Shown: positions 1 through 8,012, counted from the first letter of the stretch. The stretch: 8,894 nucleotides of DNA from CAUTXO01 sp963542625 (GCA_963542625.1 CAUTXO010000062.1:1-8894), one strand, 5' to 3'. Translations and numbers: made by a program. The notes: a model not told the origin generated them from the letters alone.

Positions 1-101
1 GCGCCAAGATCATCAACAAATTTGGATTGCTCCGTAATCTTTGCCTCTTCAACGTTTAACTGTTCTGCTACGATTGATTTTACATCATCGAATAGTGCCA
101 T
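1..101 (-). CDS. acpP: Acyl carrier protein, N-terminal part (runs off the window edge)
   Basis: Acyl carrier protein holds growing fatty acyl chains on a phosphopantetheine arm during cytoplasmic fatty acid synthesis. Reading leftward from the ATG at 99-101, 33 codons plus two bases are visible, starting MALFDDVKSIVAEQL and ending FVDDLGA. That ending is the conserved stretch just before the Asp-Ser-Leu motif whose serine carries the cofactor; the serine itself lies outside the window. A good ribosome binding site (AGGAG, complement of 108-112) sits 6 bases before the start. In this group acpP is usually followed by fabF, which would lie further left. The gene is 52 bases downstream of the ABC-F gene on the same strand, so it could be partly read through from it, but it probably has its own promoter. 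The identification is firm despite the truncation. Confidence 0.93.
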   Translation of the reverse strand, partial: MALFDDVKSIVAEQLNVEEAKITEQSKFVDDLG

Positions 102-128
102 TTTTTTCTCCTAAAAAATTTAGTGCGA

Positions 129-134
129 ATTTTA
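129..134 (-). promoter_or_regulatory. Candidate -10 element for acpP
   Basis: On the minus strand the 52-base gap upstream of acpP contains TGGTAAAAT, an extended -10-like sequence (TAAAAT, complement of 129-134). It lies about 27 bases before the acpP start. Epsilonproteobacterial sigma-70 promoters rely on the -10 box and often lack a clear -35, so this is plausible. It rests on pattern alone in AT-rich sequence. Confidence 0.3.
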
Positions 135-153
135 CCAAATGTGCCTTAATTAA

Positions 154-1737
154 CTACCTAAGCAAATACTCTTCGTAAGATCCTTTAAAATCCACAACTT
201 CTCCGCCTGCTTTAAACTCAATTATCCTATTAGCAAAGGCGTCTATTAGCTCCCTATCGTGCGCGACGCAAATGCAGCCGCCGCTAAAATTATAAAGCGC
301 CTCGCCAAGCGCGATTATACTCTCAAGATCTAGGTGGTTACTAGGTTCGTCAAGGATCAAGAAGTTCCCGCCCTCTAGCATCATTTTAGATAGCCAAACC
401 CGGTGCTTTTCCCCGCCGCTAACAGAACACGCGCTTTTTTCCTGCTCGTCTTTTGTAAAAAGCATACGGCCAAGATTGTTGCGGATAGTAGCAAGTTCAG
501 CTCGCTTATCAAAGCTACGAAGCCAATCATAAAGGCTTTCTTGCGTTTTTATCCTATCGGTAACGTCCTGCGGAAAATAGCTCGTGCTAATGGTTGCGCC
601 CCATTTTACAGTGCCCGCGTCAGGTTCTAGCTCGCCGCTTAAGATCTTGCAAAAAGTGGTCTTGCCAACACCGTTTGCGCCAATTAGCGCGACCTTTTCG
701 TTCGGATCTAGCCTTAGGCTAAGATCTTTTAAAACCTGCAAGCTGCCGTAAGATCTTGACAAATTCTCAACGCTTAGGCATTCGTTGCCAATCTGGCGCT
801 TTGGCTTAAAAACAATGCTAGGCTCGCGCCTTGAGCTTGGCTTTAGCTCTTCTGTATCTAGTTTTTCAAGCTGCTTTTGGCGGCTGGTTGCTTGCTTTGC
901 CTTAGACGCATTCGCGCTAAAACGGGCAATAAACCTTTCAAGATCCGCCTTTTGCGCTAGGTTTTTTTGAAGTTCTAGCTCGCGCTGTTTTACAAGCAAG
1001 TTCGCGGCTATATACCAGTCGTCGTAATTGCCAGCAAACTCTTTAACCGTGCCGTAATCCACGTCTAGCATATTCGTGCAAACGGCGTTTAGAAAGTGCC
1101 TATCGTGAGAGATAACAACCATCGTCCCCTTATGCCGCTGCAACTGCTCTTCAAGCCAAGAAATCGTTTTCATATCAAGGTTGTTCGTCGGTTCGTCAAG
1201 AAACAAAATATCCGGCTTAGGGAAAAGCACCTGCGCTAGGAGCACTTTAAATTTATCCCCGCCGGTTAAAACGCTCATTTTTTCTTGCTGGCGGGCTTTG
1301 TCAAAGCCTAGCTGCTCTAAGATCTTCTCGATTTTCACATCGCATTCGTAGTTTGGATCTTCTTCTGCTGTGATGATCTCAAGGCGCGAAAGGCGGTCTG
1401 TTATTTCATCTGTAAATTCGCCGCTAGCGTAGAGCTTTTCTTTTTCTTTAATCGCGTCATAAAGGCGTTTGTTCCCCATCAAGACGGTATCAAAAAGCGT
1501 GTAGATCTCGTATGCAAACTGGTTTTGCTCAAGCACCCCTACCCTAAGATCCCCACTGATAAAAATCTCGCCGTCGGTTGCTTCTTCAGCGCCTGCTAAG
1601 ATCTTTAAAAAAGTCGTTTTGCCCGCGCCGTTTGCGCCTATTAAGCCGTATCTTTTCCCGCCACTAAGCGTCAGGGTCACGTTCTCAAAAAGCACCCTGT
1701 TTCCGTATCTTTTCCGCAAGTCCTTAATATTTACCAT
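154..1737 (-). CDS. ybiT: ABC-F family ATPase, YbiT type
   Basis: This is a soluble protein with two ATP-binding cassettes and no membrane segments. ABC-F proteins bind the ribosome and modulate translation, mostly at the E site; the exact role of the YbiT branch is less settled. Domain 1 has Walker A GANGAGKT (34-41), a signature-like LTGGDK (157-162), Walker B ending in DEPTNNLD (181-188) and SHDRHFLN. An arginine- and lysine-rich interdomain linker (about 240-315, with FSANASKAKQATSR) follows. Domain 2 has Walker A GANGVGKT (353-360), signature SGGEK (440-444), DEPSNHLD (463-470) and AHDRE. The FSANASK linker, the SGGKRYGLIGANGAGKTTF start and a 527-residue length match E. coli YbiT (about 530) better than EttA or Uup. 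The first signature has Thr where Ser is usual; this position is also degenerate in E. coli YbiT. The start lies 9 bases after the recN stop, with an AAGGG binding site (complement of 1744-1748) overlapping that stop codon, so the two genes are co-transcribed. Some ABC-F members give antibiotic resistance; nothing here points to that. Confidence 0.93.
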   Translation of the reverse strand: MVNIKDLRKRYGNRVLFENVTLTLSGGKRYGLIGANGAGKTTFLKILAGAEEATDGEIFISGDLRVGVLEQNQFAYEIYTLFDTVLMGNKRLYDAIKEKEKLYASGEFTDEITDRLSRLEIITAEEDPNYECDVKIEKILEQLGFDKARQQEKMSVLTGGDKFKVLLAQVLFPKPDILFLDEPTNNLDMKTISWLEEQLQRHKGTMVVISHDRHFLNAVCTNMLDVDYGTVKEFAGNYDDWYIAANLLVKQRELELQKNLAQKADLERFIARFSANASKAKQATSRQKQLEKLDTEELKPSSRREPSIVFKPKRQIGNECLSVENLSRSYGSLQVLKDLSLRLDPNEKVALIGANGVGKTTFCKILSGELEPDAGTVKWGATISTSYFPQDVTDRIKTQESLYDWLRSFDKRAELATIRNNLGRMLFTKDEQEKSACSVSGGEKHRVWLSKMMLEGGNFLILDEPSNHLDLESIIALGEALYNFSGGCICVAHDRELIDAFANRIIEFKAGGEVVDFKGSYEEYLLR

Positions 1738-1746
1738 ATCTTGCCC

Positions 1747-3261
1747 TTATTGATTTTTAAGCATTGCTTCCCCGTGCTTCAAGGCTTCCTTTGTAATTTC
1801 TTTGCCGCTAATCATTCGCGCAAGCTCGCGCACCCTGGCGTCCTTGCTCAAAAGTTGCACGGCGGATTTTTGCCCACGCTTTTCCACAAGGTAGTGGTTC
1901 GATGCTTTGGAAGAAAGCTGCGGCTGGTGGCTAATGGCAAAGATCTGATACTTGCGGCTTAGCTCTAAAATCAAAAGCGCGATTGCTTCGGCTTCTAGCC
2001 CGCTGACGTTTGCGTCAATCTCATCAAAAAACAAAACCCCGCCGCTAGAAGCTTCAAACTGCGCGCGCAAAACAAGCACGGCAAGCCTAAAGCGGTTAAA
2101 TTCGCCCGAGCTCATTTGGCTTAGCCCAGCCCCTAAAAGATCCAAGCAAAACTCATCAATGCCGTTTGTGCCAAGATCTTTAGGACGTAGCAAAAACTTT
2201 GCCGGCGGGATTTTTAAGCGCTGCAAAATTTCATTTGCCTTTTTTTCAAGCTTAGCTAATGCCGTTTTTCTAAGCGCACTAAGATCCGCCGCCGCCTTTA
2301 AAAGCGCCGCTTCTAGCGCGTCTAGCTTCTTTTTTCTTTGGCGAAGCTCAAGCTCAAGCTCATCGCCAGCTTGCAAATCTCGCTCGTTTTCTTTGGCAAA
2401 ATCTAGCGCGGCTTCTTCGCTGCCATAGGTCCTAACTAAAGACGACAGATCTTCAATGCGCCCCAAGAGCTCGCCCGGGTCTAGCTCGCCTAAATCGCAA
2501 ATTTTTTCATTGATGGCGTCTAGCTTGGATCTTAGCTCACCAAAGGCTTCACTAATAAAATTCGTATCAAGATCCGCCGCTTCTAGGCAAGCAAAAACCG
2601 CGCGCTCGCTATCAAAAACACGGTAAGCCTCCTGCAAATATTCCCCAAGCTTTTCTTTTTTGGATAGATCTTTTTTAAGCTGCAAAAGCCTTTCGTATTC
2701 GCCACTTTTTGGCTTTATGCGGTTGATTTTTTGCACCCTTTCTCTTATTAGATCCGCGCTATCCCTTAGCGTCTCTTGCTTAGATCTTAGCTCTAAAAAC
2801 TCATCTTTTTGCGCGCTAAATTCCGCAAATTTTGCCTTAAAATCTTGCAAAACTTTTTGCCCCCGCGCGTCAAGGCTAAGATCCAAAAGCTCCAAAAGCG
2901 CCGCGGGCGTAACGTCATTTTTATCCTTATGGTGCAAGTAGCGCACCGTTTTTGAGAATATTTCCGTTAATCCGCGCTTGCTAAGCTGGCTGTCGTTTAA
3001 AAAGTAGCGCAACTTTTCTTTTTTTGTGCAGCGCAAAATATTTTCATCTTCTACAAGCTCGCTATCGCTTTCAAAGCCGCCAATGGACGCTTCCACAAGG
3101 CCCGCTTGAGCTTCGGCGTAGCCAAACAAAGACAAAACGCACTCAAGCAAAACAGACTTCCCCGCCCCGCTTGCGCCTGAAATAATATTAAGCCCCGCGC
3201 AAGGAGATAGCTCTAGCGTGTCAAAAACCGGCGCGTCTTTTATTAAAATTCGCTCTATCAT
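1747..3261 (-). CDS. recN: DNA repair protein RecN (SMC-like ATPase)
   Basis: RecN is a cytoplasmic SMC-like ATPase that acts early in double-strand break repair, aiding RecA-dependent recombination. The N-terminus carries Walker A GASGAGKS (29-36). The middle (about 140-340) is rich in Glu, Lys and Leu with a heptad-like pattern, as expected of the coiled-coil arms. The C-terminal head has the ABC signature in QMSSGEFNR (382-390), Walker B VLFFDEID (409-416) followed by ANVSG, and the switch histidine in ISHQPQLSS (His445). At 504 residues it is shorter than the roughly 550 of E. coli RecN but near the length I expect for Campylobacter. Its ATG overlaps the stop of the upstream chemoreceptor gene (ATGA, 3258-3261). 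No strong ribosome binding site is visible there, which suggests translational coupling. From memory, recN follows nadK in C. jejuni, so the chemoreceptor partner is a lineage-specific arrangement. Confidence 0.93.
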   Translation of the reverse strand: MIERILIKDAPVFDTLELSPCAGLNIISGASGAGKSVLLECVLSLFGYAEAQAGLVEASIGGFESDSELVEDENILRCTKKEKLRYFLNDSQLSKRGLTEIFSKTVRYLHHKDKNDVTPAALLELLDLSLDARGQKVLQDFKAKFAEFSAQKDEFLELRSKQETLRDSADLIRERVQKINRIKPKSGEYERLLQLKKDLSKKEKLGEYLQEAYRVFDSERAVFACLEAADLDTNFISEAFGELRSKLDAINEKICDLGELDPGELLGRIEDLSSLVRTYGSEEAALDFAKENERDLQAGDELELELRQRKKKLDALEAALLKAAADLSALRKTALAKLEKKANEILQRLKIPPAKFLLRPKDLGTNGIDEFCLDLLGAGLSQMSSGEFNRFRLAVLVLRAQFEASSGGVLFFDEIDANVSGLEAEAIALLILELSRKYQIFAISHQPQLSSKASNHYLVEKRGQKSAVQLLSKDARVRELARMISGKEITKEALKHGEAMLKNQ

Positions 3262-5588
3262 TGAATGCTTTGCTCGCTCTGGCGCCCAAGATCTTGCCCG
3301 ACGCCGCTTGTTTTGAAAAAGTTCATCGTAGCTTTTAGCGACATAGTCTGCGCGGACATTTGCTCCGCCATTGACGCAAGCTCTTCGCTAGCGCCGGCGT
3401 TTTGTTGCGTGATTACATCAAGCTTACTCATCGTATCGGTTATGTCTTGGATCTTGCTGTTTTGAATGTTAGACGATTGGCGCAACTCTTCCATAAGCCC
3501 CGTCGTTTCACTTGCGCTTGGGATAATCGCCGTTATGATTTCTTTTGTATCCTTTGCGCTTTGAGCCGTTTCGTGCGCGATTTGCGCGATTTCTGATGAA
3601 ACTTTTTGAGATCTCTCGGCTAATTTTCGCACTTCAATTGCCACCACGCCAAAGCCCCGCCCGTGCTCGCCCGCGCGCGCGGCTTCAATGGCGGCGTTTA
3701 GCGCAAGAAGGTTCGTTTGGTAGGCAATGTCTTCTACCATCGCAATTTTTTGTATCACTTCGTCCATCGCCTTGCTTGTTTTTTCCACCGCATTCTTGGC
3801 GTCTGTTGCAATTTGCGACGCATAATTTGCCGTCTTGCTCGTAAGCTCTGTTTTGCTAGCGCCCTGCGCGATTATTTTTTTCATATCATCAAGCGCAAGG
3901 CTAATGCCGGCAATATTCATCGCCTGCTCGCCTGCACTGTTTGAGAGATTGCTAGCCGTTAGGCTTAGCTGGCGGCTTGCCATACTGATTTGATCTATCG
4001 AATTATAAATATCCGTAATGATCTTTGAAATAGTGCTAAGGAGCGCGTTAATGCTAGTTTGAATGTTTTTAAAATCGCCGGCAAATTCGTCTTCAATTCT
4101 AATATCCAAAAAGCCGTTTTTCATTTTCTCAAGCACGTCAGATATGACAATTATCGTCTTAGACGCTTCCTTAGAGATCCTGTTAGAAACTTTCTCAATC
4201 ATTCCAAGCGGGTTTTCTATCGTTTTGCCAAATTTCAGCTGCGAGAGATTTTCAAAGAGCTCGCTTATGTCGTTAATATCACTGCCGATGAGCTTTTCTA
4301 GGTTTTGCAGCATTTGATTTAGCAGATCTTTAAGCTGCATAAGGTATTTGTCGTCGGTCGTTTTTGTCATTCTATCGCTTAAGATCCCGGTGCTTACAAT
4401 GCCAAGAACATACGTCGCGTCTTGGATTAGCTCCTTTTCATCTTGCAGTTTTTTGGCAATTAGCTCGGCGTTTTGATTAATATCATTTACAATCTTGCCT
4501 ATTTCGTCGTTGCACTTGACCTTAATTGGCGTAATGCTTGGCTTTTGCTTAAACAAAAACGCAAAAAAATCCGATAACCCTGCCGACATAACTTCAAGCG
4601 GCTTAAGAAAGATCCTATTAAACACAAACAAAAGCAAGAGATACATCAAAAGCACAAGGGCTAAGATCCCGCCCACAAGGCTTAAAATAATCGTTTGAAG
4701 ATCCGCCATATCCGGCAAAGCAAGCGGCTTTTCTTGGTGCAAGGCGCCAACTTTCACCGCCACAAAAAACTCGCCAACGCTCCCTACCAAAACCTTATCC
4801 ACGCGCAGATCTTCGCCATTTTGAACGTAAAAATCCTGCACGGCAAAGCCATTTTTAGCAAGCCGCCTTTCCATATTATTAAAGACAAAATTGCCCTTAG
4901 CGTCTTTTTGGCGGATTAGATCCCTAGCGCCAAGCCAAGCGGCGGATTTTACAACCGTCAAATTCGTATCAAGCACGGCAAGCGGCTCCTTAAAAAATGT
5001 AAGCGAGCCTAAAAACTCCGCCGTAGCGCTAGGATCTAAGAAAAACTCCGGCTCGCGCTGAATGCCTATTATGTAGTTTGAATTTCTAACATCACGCGTG
5101 AAAACGTAAAGATCCTTGCCATCTAGCGTAAAAGAAAACCTAGATCTTGAAAGGTTTTTCTCAAGCGCTTCTAAGATCTTTTTTGAACGCGCTGCGGCTC
5201 TGATTTTTTTTGTTTTCGTGTCGTAAATAAACACGCTTTTATCCCCACGCAACTCAAGATTTTTGTAAATATCGCTCAAATCGCGGCGCGAATTTGCCAG
5301 CACCAGCTTTTGCAAGGCGCCCAAAGACTGCTCTAGCTTTGCTTCTTTTTTGATTTTTGTGTTTTCGTCTAAGATCTTTAGGGATTTTTTGAGATCGGCT
5401 AGATACGTTTTAAACTGACCGGCAACGTCGTAATCCACCTTTTGCGCGGCTTGCAAGGACGAAAAATTTTCATAAACAATCATCGCAACCTTAGCGCCAA
5501 AAACCCCAACTAAAACGGAAAAAACTAGAAAATAAGTCAAGACGATAAAAGAAAATTTTACTTTTATAGACATCGCAAAGCGGCTCAT
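3258..5588 (-). CDS. Methyl-accepting chemotaxis protein with a long poly-HAMP linker
   Basis: This is a membrane chemoreceptor that would signal through CheW and CheA to the flagellar motor. In order it has: a first membrane helix (about 12-37); a periplasmic region of about 255 residues with two alpha/beta modules ending in YIIGIQREP and FFVAVKVG, Cache-like by pattern; a second membrane helix (about 297-325); a HAMP with conserved Pro330 and DEIG (361-364); two further HAMP-like stretches (about 385-440 and 478-525, the latter with NGFLDIRIEDEFAGDF); and a signalling domain with the conserved tip IAYQTNLLALNAAIEAARAG (621-640) and GRGFGVVA (643-650). No CheR-tethering NWETF-type pentapeptide ends the protein. 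The ligand cannot be told from sequence. The start is supported by GGAGGG (complement of 5592-5597) 3 bases upstream; a second ATG at codon 6 is too far from it. The gene diverges from argG and its stop overlaps the recN start. Confidence 0.95.
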   Translation of the reverse strand: MSRFAMSIKVKFSFIVLTYFLVFSVLVGVFGAKVAMIVYENFSSLQAAQKVDYDVAGQFKTYLADLKKSLKILDENTKIKKEAKLEQSLGALQKLVLANSRRDLSDIYKNLELRGDKSVFIYDTKTKKIRAAARSKKILEALEKNLSRSRFSFTLDGKDLYVFTRDVRNSNYIIGIQREPEFFLDPSATAEFLGSLTFFKEPLAVLDTNLTVVKSAAWLGARDLIRQKDAKGNFVFNNMERRLAKNGFAVQDFYVQNGEDLRVDKVLVGSVGEFFVAVKVGALHQEKPLALPDMADLQTIILSLVGGILALVLLMYLLLLFVFNRIFLKPLEVMSAGLSDFFAFLFKQKPSITPIKVKCNDEIGKIVNDINQNAELIAKKLQDEKELIQDATYVLGIVSTGILSDRMTKTTDDKYLMQLKDLLNQMLQNLEKLIGSDINDISELFENLSQLKFGKTIENPLGMIEKVSNRISKEASKTIIVISDVLEKMKNGFLDIRIEDEFAGDFKNIQTSINALLSTISKIITDIYNSIDQISMASRQLSLTASNLSNSAGEQAMNIAGISLALDDMKKIIAQGASKTELTSKTANYASQIATDAKNAVEKTSKAMDEVIQKIAMVEDIAYQTNLLALNAAIEAARAGEHGRGFGVVAIEVRKLAERSQKVSSEIAQIAHETAQSAKDTKEIITAIIPSASETTGLMEELRQSSNIQNSKIQDITDTMSKLDVITQQNAGASEELASMAEQMSAQTMSLKATMNFFKTSGVGQDLGRQSEQSIQ

Positions 5589-5597
5589 ACTCCCTCC

Positions 5598-5643
5598 AAA
5601 GCCAAAATTATAATATTTGTTCTATTATTACGCGAAAAAACCC
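5598..5643. promoter_or_regulatory. Divergent promoter region between the chemoreceptor gene and argG
   Basis: The 66-base gap between the two outward-reading genes must serve both directions. Its AT-rich core has TATAAT (5609-5614) and TATTAT (5623-5628) on the plus strand, either of which could be the argG -10 box. The complement of 5610-5615 reads TATTAT for the minus strand. The candidate boxes overlap or nearly touch, so opposing transcription could interfere. The argG ribosome binding site AAGGA (5644-5648) lies 6 bases before its ATG. I see no sigma-54 (GG-N10-GC) pattern, and no recognisable arginine-repressor box. Which box is used is a guess. Confidence 0.45.
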
Positions 5644-5654
5644 AAGGATACACA

Positions 5655-6872
5655 ATGCAAAAAGACGTCAAAAAGGTCGTTTTAGCCTATTCTGGTGGGC
5701 TTGACACATCTATCATTTTAAAATGGTTGCAAAACACCTATGGCTGCGAGGTGGTAACTTTTAGCGCAGATCTAGGGCAAAAAGAGGAGCTAGAAGACGC
5801 CGCACGCCGCGCTCTCTCTCTTGGGATAAAACCTGAAAACATATTTATAGAAGATCTAAAAGAAGAATTTGCGCGGGATTTTATCTTCCCGATGTTTCGC
5901 GCAAATGCGATTTATGAAGGCGAATACTTGCTTGGCACAAGCATTGCGCGCCCGCTCATCGCCAAAAAGCAAATGGAGATCGCTAAAAAAACAAACGCAG
6001 ACGCCGTCAGCCACGGCGCAACGGGCAAGGGCAACGACCAAGTGCGCTTTGAGCTTGGCTACCTGGCCTTTGACCCAGACATCACCGTCATCGCGCCTTG
6101 GAGAGAGTGGGATCTAAACTCCCGCAGCGCGCTTTTAAAATACGCCGAGCAAAACGGCATAGAGATCCAGAAAAAAACAGGCAAAAGCCCCTATTCTATG
6201 GACGCCAACTTACTGCATATTTCATACGAGGGCAACGCGCTTGAAGATCCGTGGCAAGAAGCGCCGCAGGAGATGTATCGCTGGACGACAGCACCCGAAC
6301 TAGCGCCAAATGAGCCAGAATACATAGAAATAGAATTTGCAAACGGCGACGCCACGCACATTAACGGCGAAAAACTAAGCCCGTATAACATTATGGAAAC
6401 GCTCAATAACCTAGGCGCAAAGCACGGCATAGGGCGCGCGGACATTGTGGAAAATAGAATGGTCGGTATGAAATCACGCGGCTGCTATGAAACGCCAGGC
6501 GGCACGATCTTACTAAAAGCGCACAGGGCAATGGAATCCATCACGCTAGACCGCGAAGCCGCGCACCTAAAGGACGAGATTATGCCGCGCTACGCAAAGC
6601 TAATCTACAACGGGCTTTGGTGGAGCGACGAACGCCGCGCCTTGCAAGCGCTCATTGACAGCACGCAAACAAACGTCCGCGGCACGGTGCGCCTTAAACT
6701 CTACAAAGGCAGCGTGAGCGTTTGCGGCAGAAAATCGCCCGCGAGCCTTTTTAACCCCGCATTCTCCACCTTTGAAGCGGATAAAGTCTATAACCAAAAA
6801 GACGCGGCGGGCTTTATCCGCCTAAACGCGCTTAGATTTATCATCGGCGGCAAGGCGCGCGGGGGCAAGTAG
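5655..6872 (+). CDS. argG: Argininosuccinate synthase
   Basis: ArgG joins citrulline and aspartate with ATP to form argininosuccinate, the penultimate step of arginine biosynthesis in the cytoplasm. The N-terminus has the family's ATP pyrophosphatase loop AYSGGLDTS (11-19). The second signature, GATGKGNDQVRFE (121-133), is intact, followed by the substrate-binding run APWREWDLNSR and KSPYSMDANLLH. The later MKSRGCYETPGGTIL and the C-terminal YNQKDAAGFIRLNALRF are also family hallmarks. At 405 residues it is full length and appears functional. The start aligns with the short basic leader (DVKKVVLAY) expected in Campylobacter ArgG and has a good AAGGA site. The stop is only 3 bases before pseI, so the two are surely one transcript. 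I see nothing odd in the gene beyond this pairing. Confidence 0.97.
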   Translation: MQKDVKKVVLAYSGGLDTSIILKWLQNTYGCEVVTFSADLGQKEELEDAARRALSLGIKPENIFIEDLKEEFARDFIFPMFRANAIYEGEYLLGTSIARPLIAKKQMEIAKKTNADAVSHGATGKGNDQVRFELGYLAFDPDITVIAPWREWDLNSRSALLKYAEQNGIEIQKKTGKSPYSMDANLLHISYEGNALEDPWQEAPQEMYRWTTAPELAPNEPEYIEIEFANGDATHINGEKLSPYNIMETLNNLGAKHGIGRADIVENRMVGMKSRGCYETPGGTILLKAHRAMESITLDREAAHLKDEIMPRYAKLIYNGLWWSDERRALQALIDSTQTNVRGTVRLKLYKGSVSVCGRKSPASLFNPAFSTFEADKVYNQKDAAGFIRLNALRFIIGGKARGGK

Positions 6873-6875
6873 GCA

Positions 6876-7898
6876 ATGAAAATCGCGGGCGTGGATCTTG
6901 ACAGGGAAGTTTTCATCGTAGCCGAGCTTAGCGCAAATCACGGCGGCAGCTTAGATCTTGCGCTAAAAAGCCTAGAAGCCATCAAAGAATGCGGCGCAAA
7001 CGCGGTCAAGATCCAGACATATACACCCAGCTCACTTACCATCGACTGCAAAAAGCCCGACTTCATCATCAAGCAAAACACCATCTGGGACGGCAAGAGC
7101 TTTTACGAGCTTTACGAGCAGGCGCAAACGCCAAGATCTTGGCACGCGGCAATCTTTGAGAAGGCGCGCGAGCTAGATCTAATCTGCTTTTCATCGCCCT
7201 TTAGCCGCGATGACGCGCTGTTTTTAGAGCAATTTAACCCGCCCGCTTATAAGGTTGCGTCTTTTGAAGCCATCGACACGGACTTTGTGGAGTTTTTAGC
7301 CACGCTTGGCAAGCCGCTCATTATTTCAGCCGGCATTGCTAGGCTGGGTGAGATTGAAGCCGCCGTAAGCATCGCGCAAAAGCACGGCGCACAGGTGGCG
7401 ATTTTAAAATGCACCTCCGCCTACCCCGCGCCACCAGATCTTGCCAACCTAAACACCATCAAAGATCTAAAGGCAAAATTCCCGCAAGCCGTCATCGGTT
7501 TTTCAGACCACACGCTAGGCTCTCGCGCCGCCACGCTTGCTGTGGCACTTGGCGCACGTTTTATTGAAAAGCATTTTGTGCTGGATAAATCCGTGCAAAG
7601 CGCCGACGCTAGCTTTTCACTAGACAAGCAAGAATTTGCCGAGCTTGTGCGCGAGATCCGCCTAAGCGAACAGCTTCTTGGGCGCGTTAGCTACGGGCCA
7701 ACGGAGAGCGCGCGCGAGCTTGCGCGGAGCTTGTATGCCATTGCCGACATTAAAAAAGGCGAAACGCTCACAAGATCTAACATAGGCTCAATCCGCCCCG
7801 GCTTTGGCTTGCACCCGAAGTTTTTGCAAGATCTGCTAGGCAAACCTGCCAAAAAAGCCCTGCAAAAAGGCGACCGCCTCGACCAAAGCCTGCTTTAG
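6876..7898 (+). CDS. pseI: Pseudaminic acid synthase (NeuB family)
   Basis: PseI condenses phosphoenolpyruvate with a 2,4-diacetamido-trideoxy-altrose to make pseudaminic acid, a nine-carbon sugar used on flagellin in Campylobacter and Helicobacter. The TIM barrel (about 1-270) begins VFIVAELSANHGGS with the catalytic-region Glu17. It contains KIQTYTP, and the metal-binding histidines are expected at His212 (SDHT) and His233 (EKHF). The C-terminal SAF (antifreeze-like) domain covers about 281-340 (ARSLYAIADIKKGE, then RPGFGLHPK). The DFIIK..IWDGKSFYELYEQAQTP stretch and ADASFSLD in place of the PDH..SL of sialic acid synthases favour PseI over NeuB or the legionaminic acid enzyme LegI. At 340 residues it is full length. 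It follows argG by 3 bases with only a weak G-rich binding site inside the end of argG, suggesting coupling. No other pse genes are in the window, so the substrate must come from genes elsewhere. PseI is the likeliest call; LegI is the main alternative. Confidence 0.88.
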   Translation: MKIAGVDLDREVFIVAELSANHGGSLDLALKSLEAIKECGANAVKIQTYTPSSLTIDCKKPDFIIKQNTIWDGKSFYELYEQAQTPRSWHAAIFEKARELDLICFSSPFSRDDALFLEQFNPPAYKVASFEAIDTDFVEFLATLGKPLIISAGIARLGEIEAAVSIAQKHGAQVAILKCTSAYPAPPDLANLNTIKDLKAKFPQAVIGFSDHTLGSRAATLAVALGARFIEKHFVLDKSVQSADASFSLDKQEFAELVREIRLSEQLLGRVSYGPTESARELARSLYAIADIKKGETLTRSNIGSIRPGFGLHPKFLQDLLGKPAKKALQKGDRLDQSLL

Positions 7899-7969
7899 TG
7901 CATTGCCACTAGGATCTGTGGATTTTAAGATAGCGCAAAAACAAAAACACTCAAGCTGCGCAAACTACT

Positions 7970-8004
7970 GCCCGTGAAGTGATAGTTAAAGTAACTTTAA
8001 GGGC
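7970..8004 (+). repeat. Hairpin with nested 15-bp palindrome between pseI and tRNA-Cys
   Basis: The 137-base spacer after pseI holds no gene that I can see. It contains the perfect odd-centred palindrome TTAAAGTAACTTTAA (7986-8000). A larger imperfect stem pairs 7970-7980 with 7994-8004 (11 positions, one mismatch and one G-U pair, 13-base loop). There is no T-run after it, so it is not a classical intrinsic terminator. It could help end the argG-pseI transcript, or be a protein-binding dyad upstream of the tRNA promoter. The two folds are mutually exclusive. The role is unknown. Confidence 0.4.
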
Positions 8005-8012
8005 GAAATCAA

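Noticed and set aside
1952..2428. A 158-codon open frame on the plus strand opposite recN
   Set aside because: It is a low-complexity Ser/Ala/Lys-rich translation antisense to the well-supported RecN, explained by the Leu-, Glu- and Ala-rich coiled coil read backwards.
4059..4317. Overlapping 80- and 84-codon plus-strand frames opposite the chemoreceptor
   Set aside because: Both are shadows of the chemoreceptor's helical linker, with no binding sites and no recognisable domain.
5589..5654. A sigma-54 or sigma-28 promoter for the chemoreceptor gene
   Set aside because: I see no GG-N10-GC pair at proper spacing and no clear sigma-28 boxes in the 66-base gap; only sigma-70-like AT-rich hexamers are visible.
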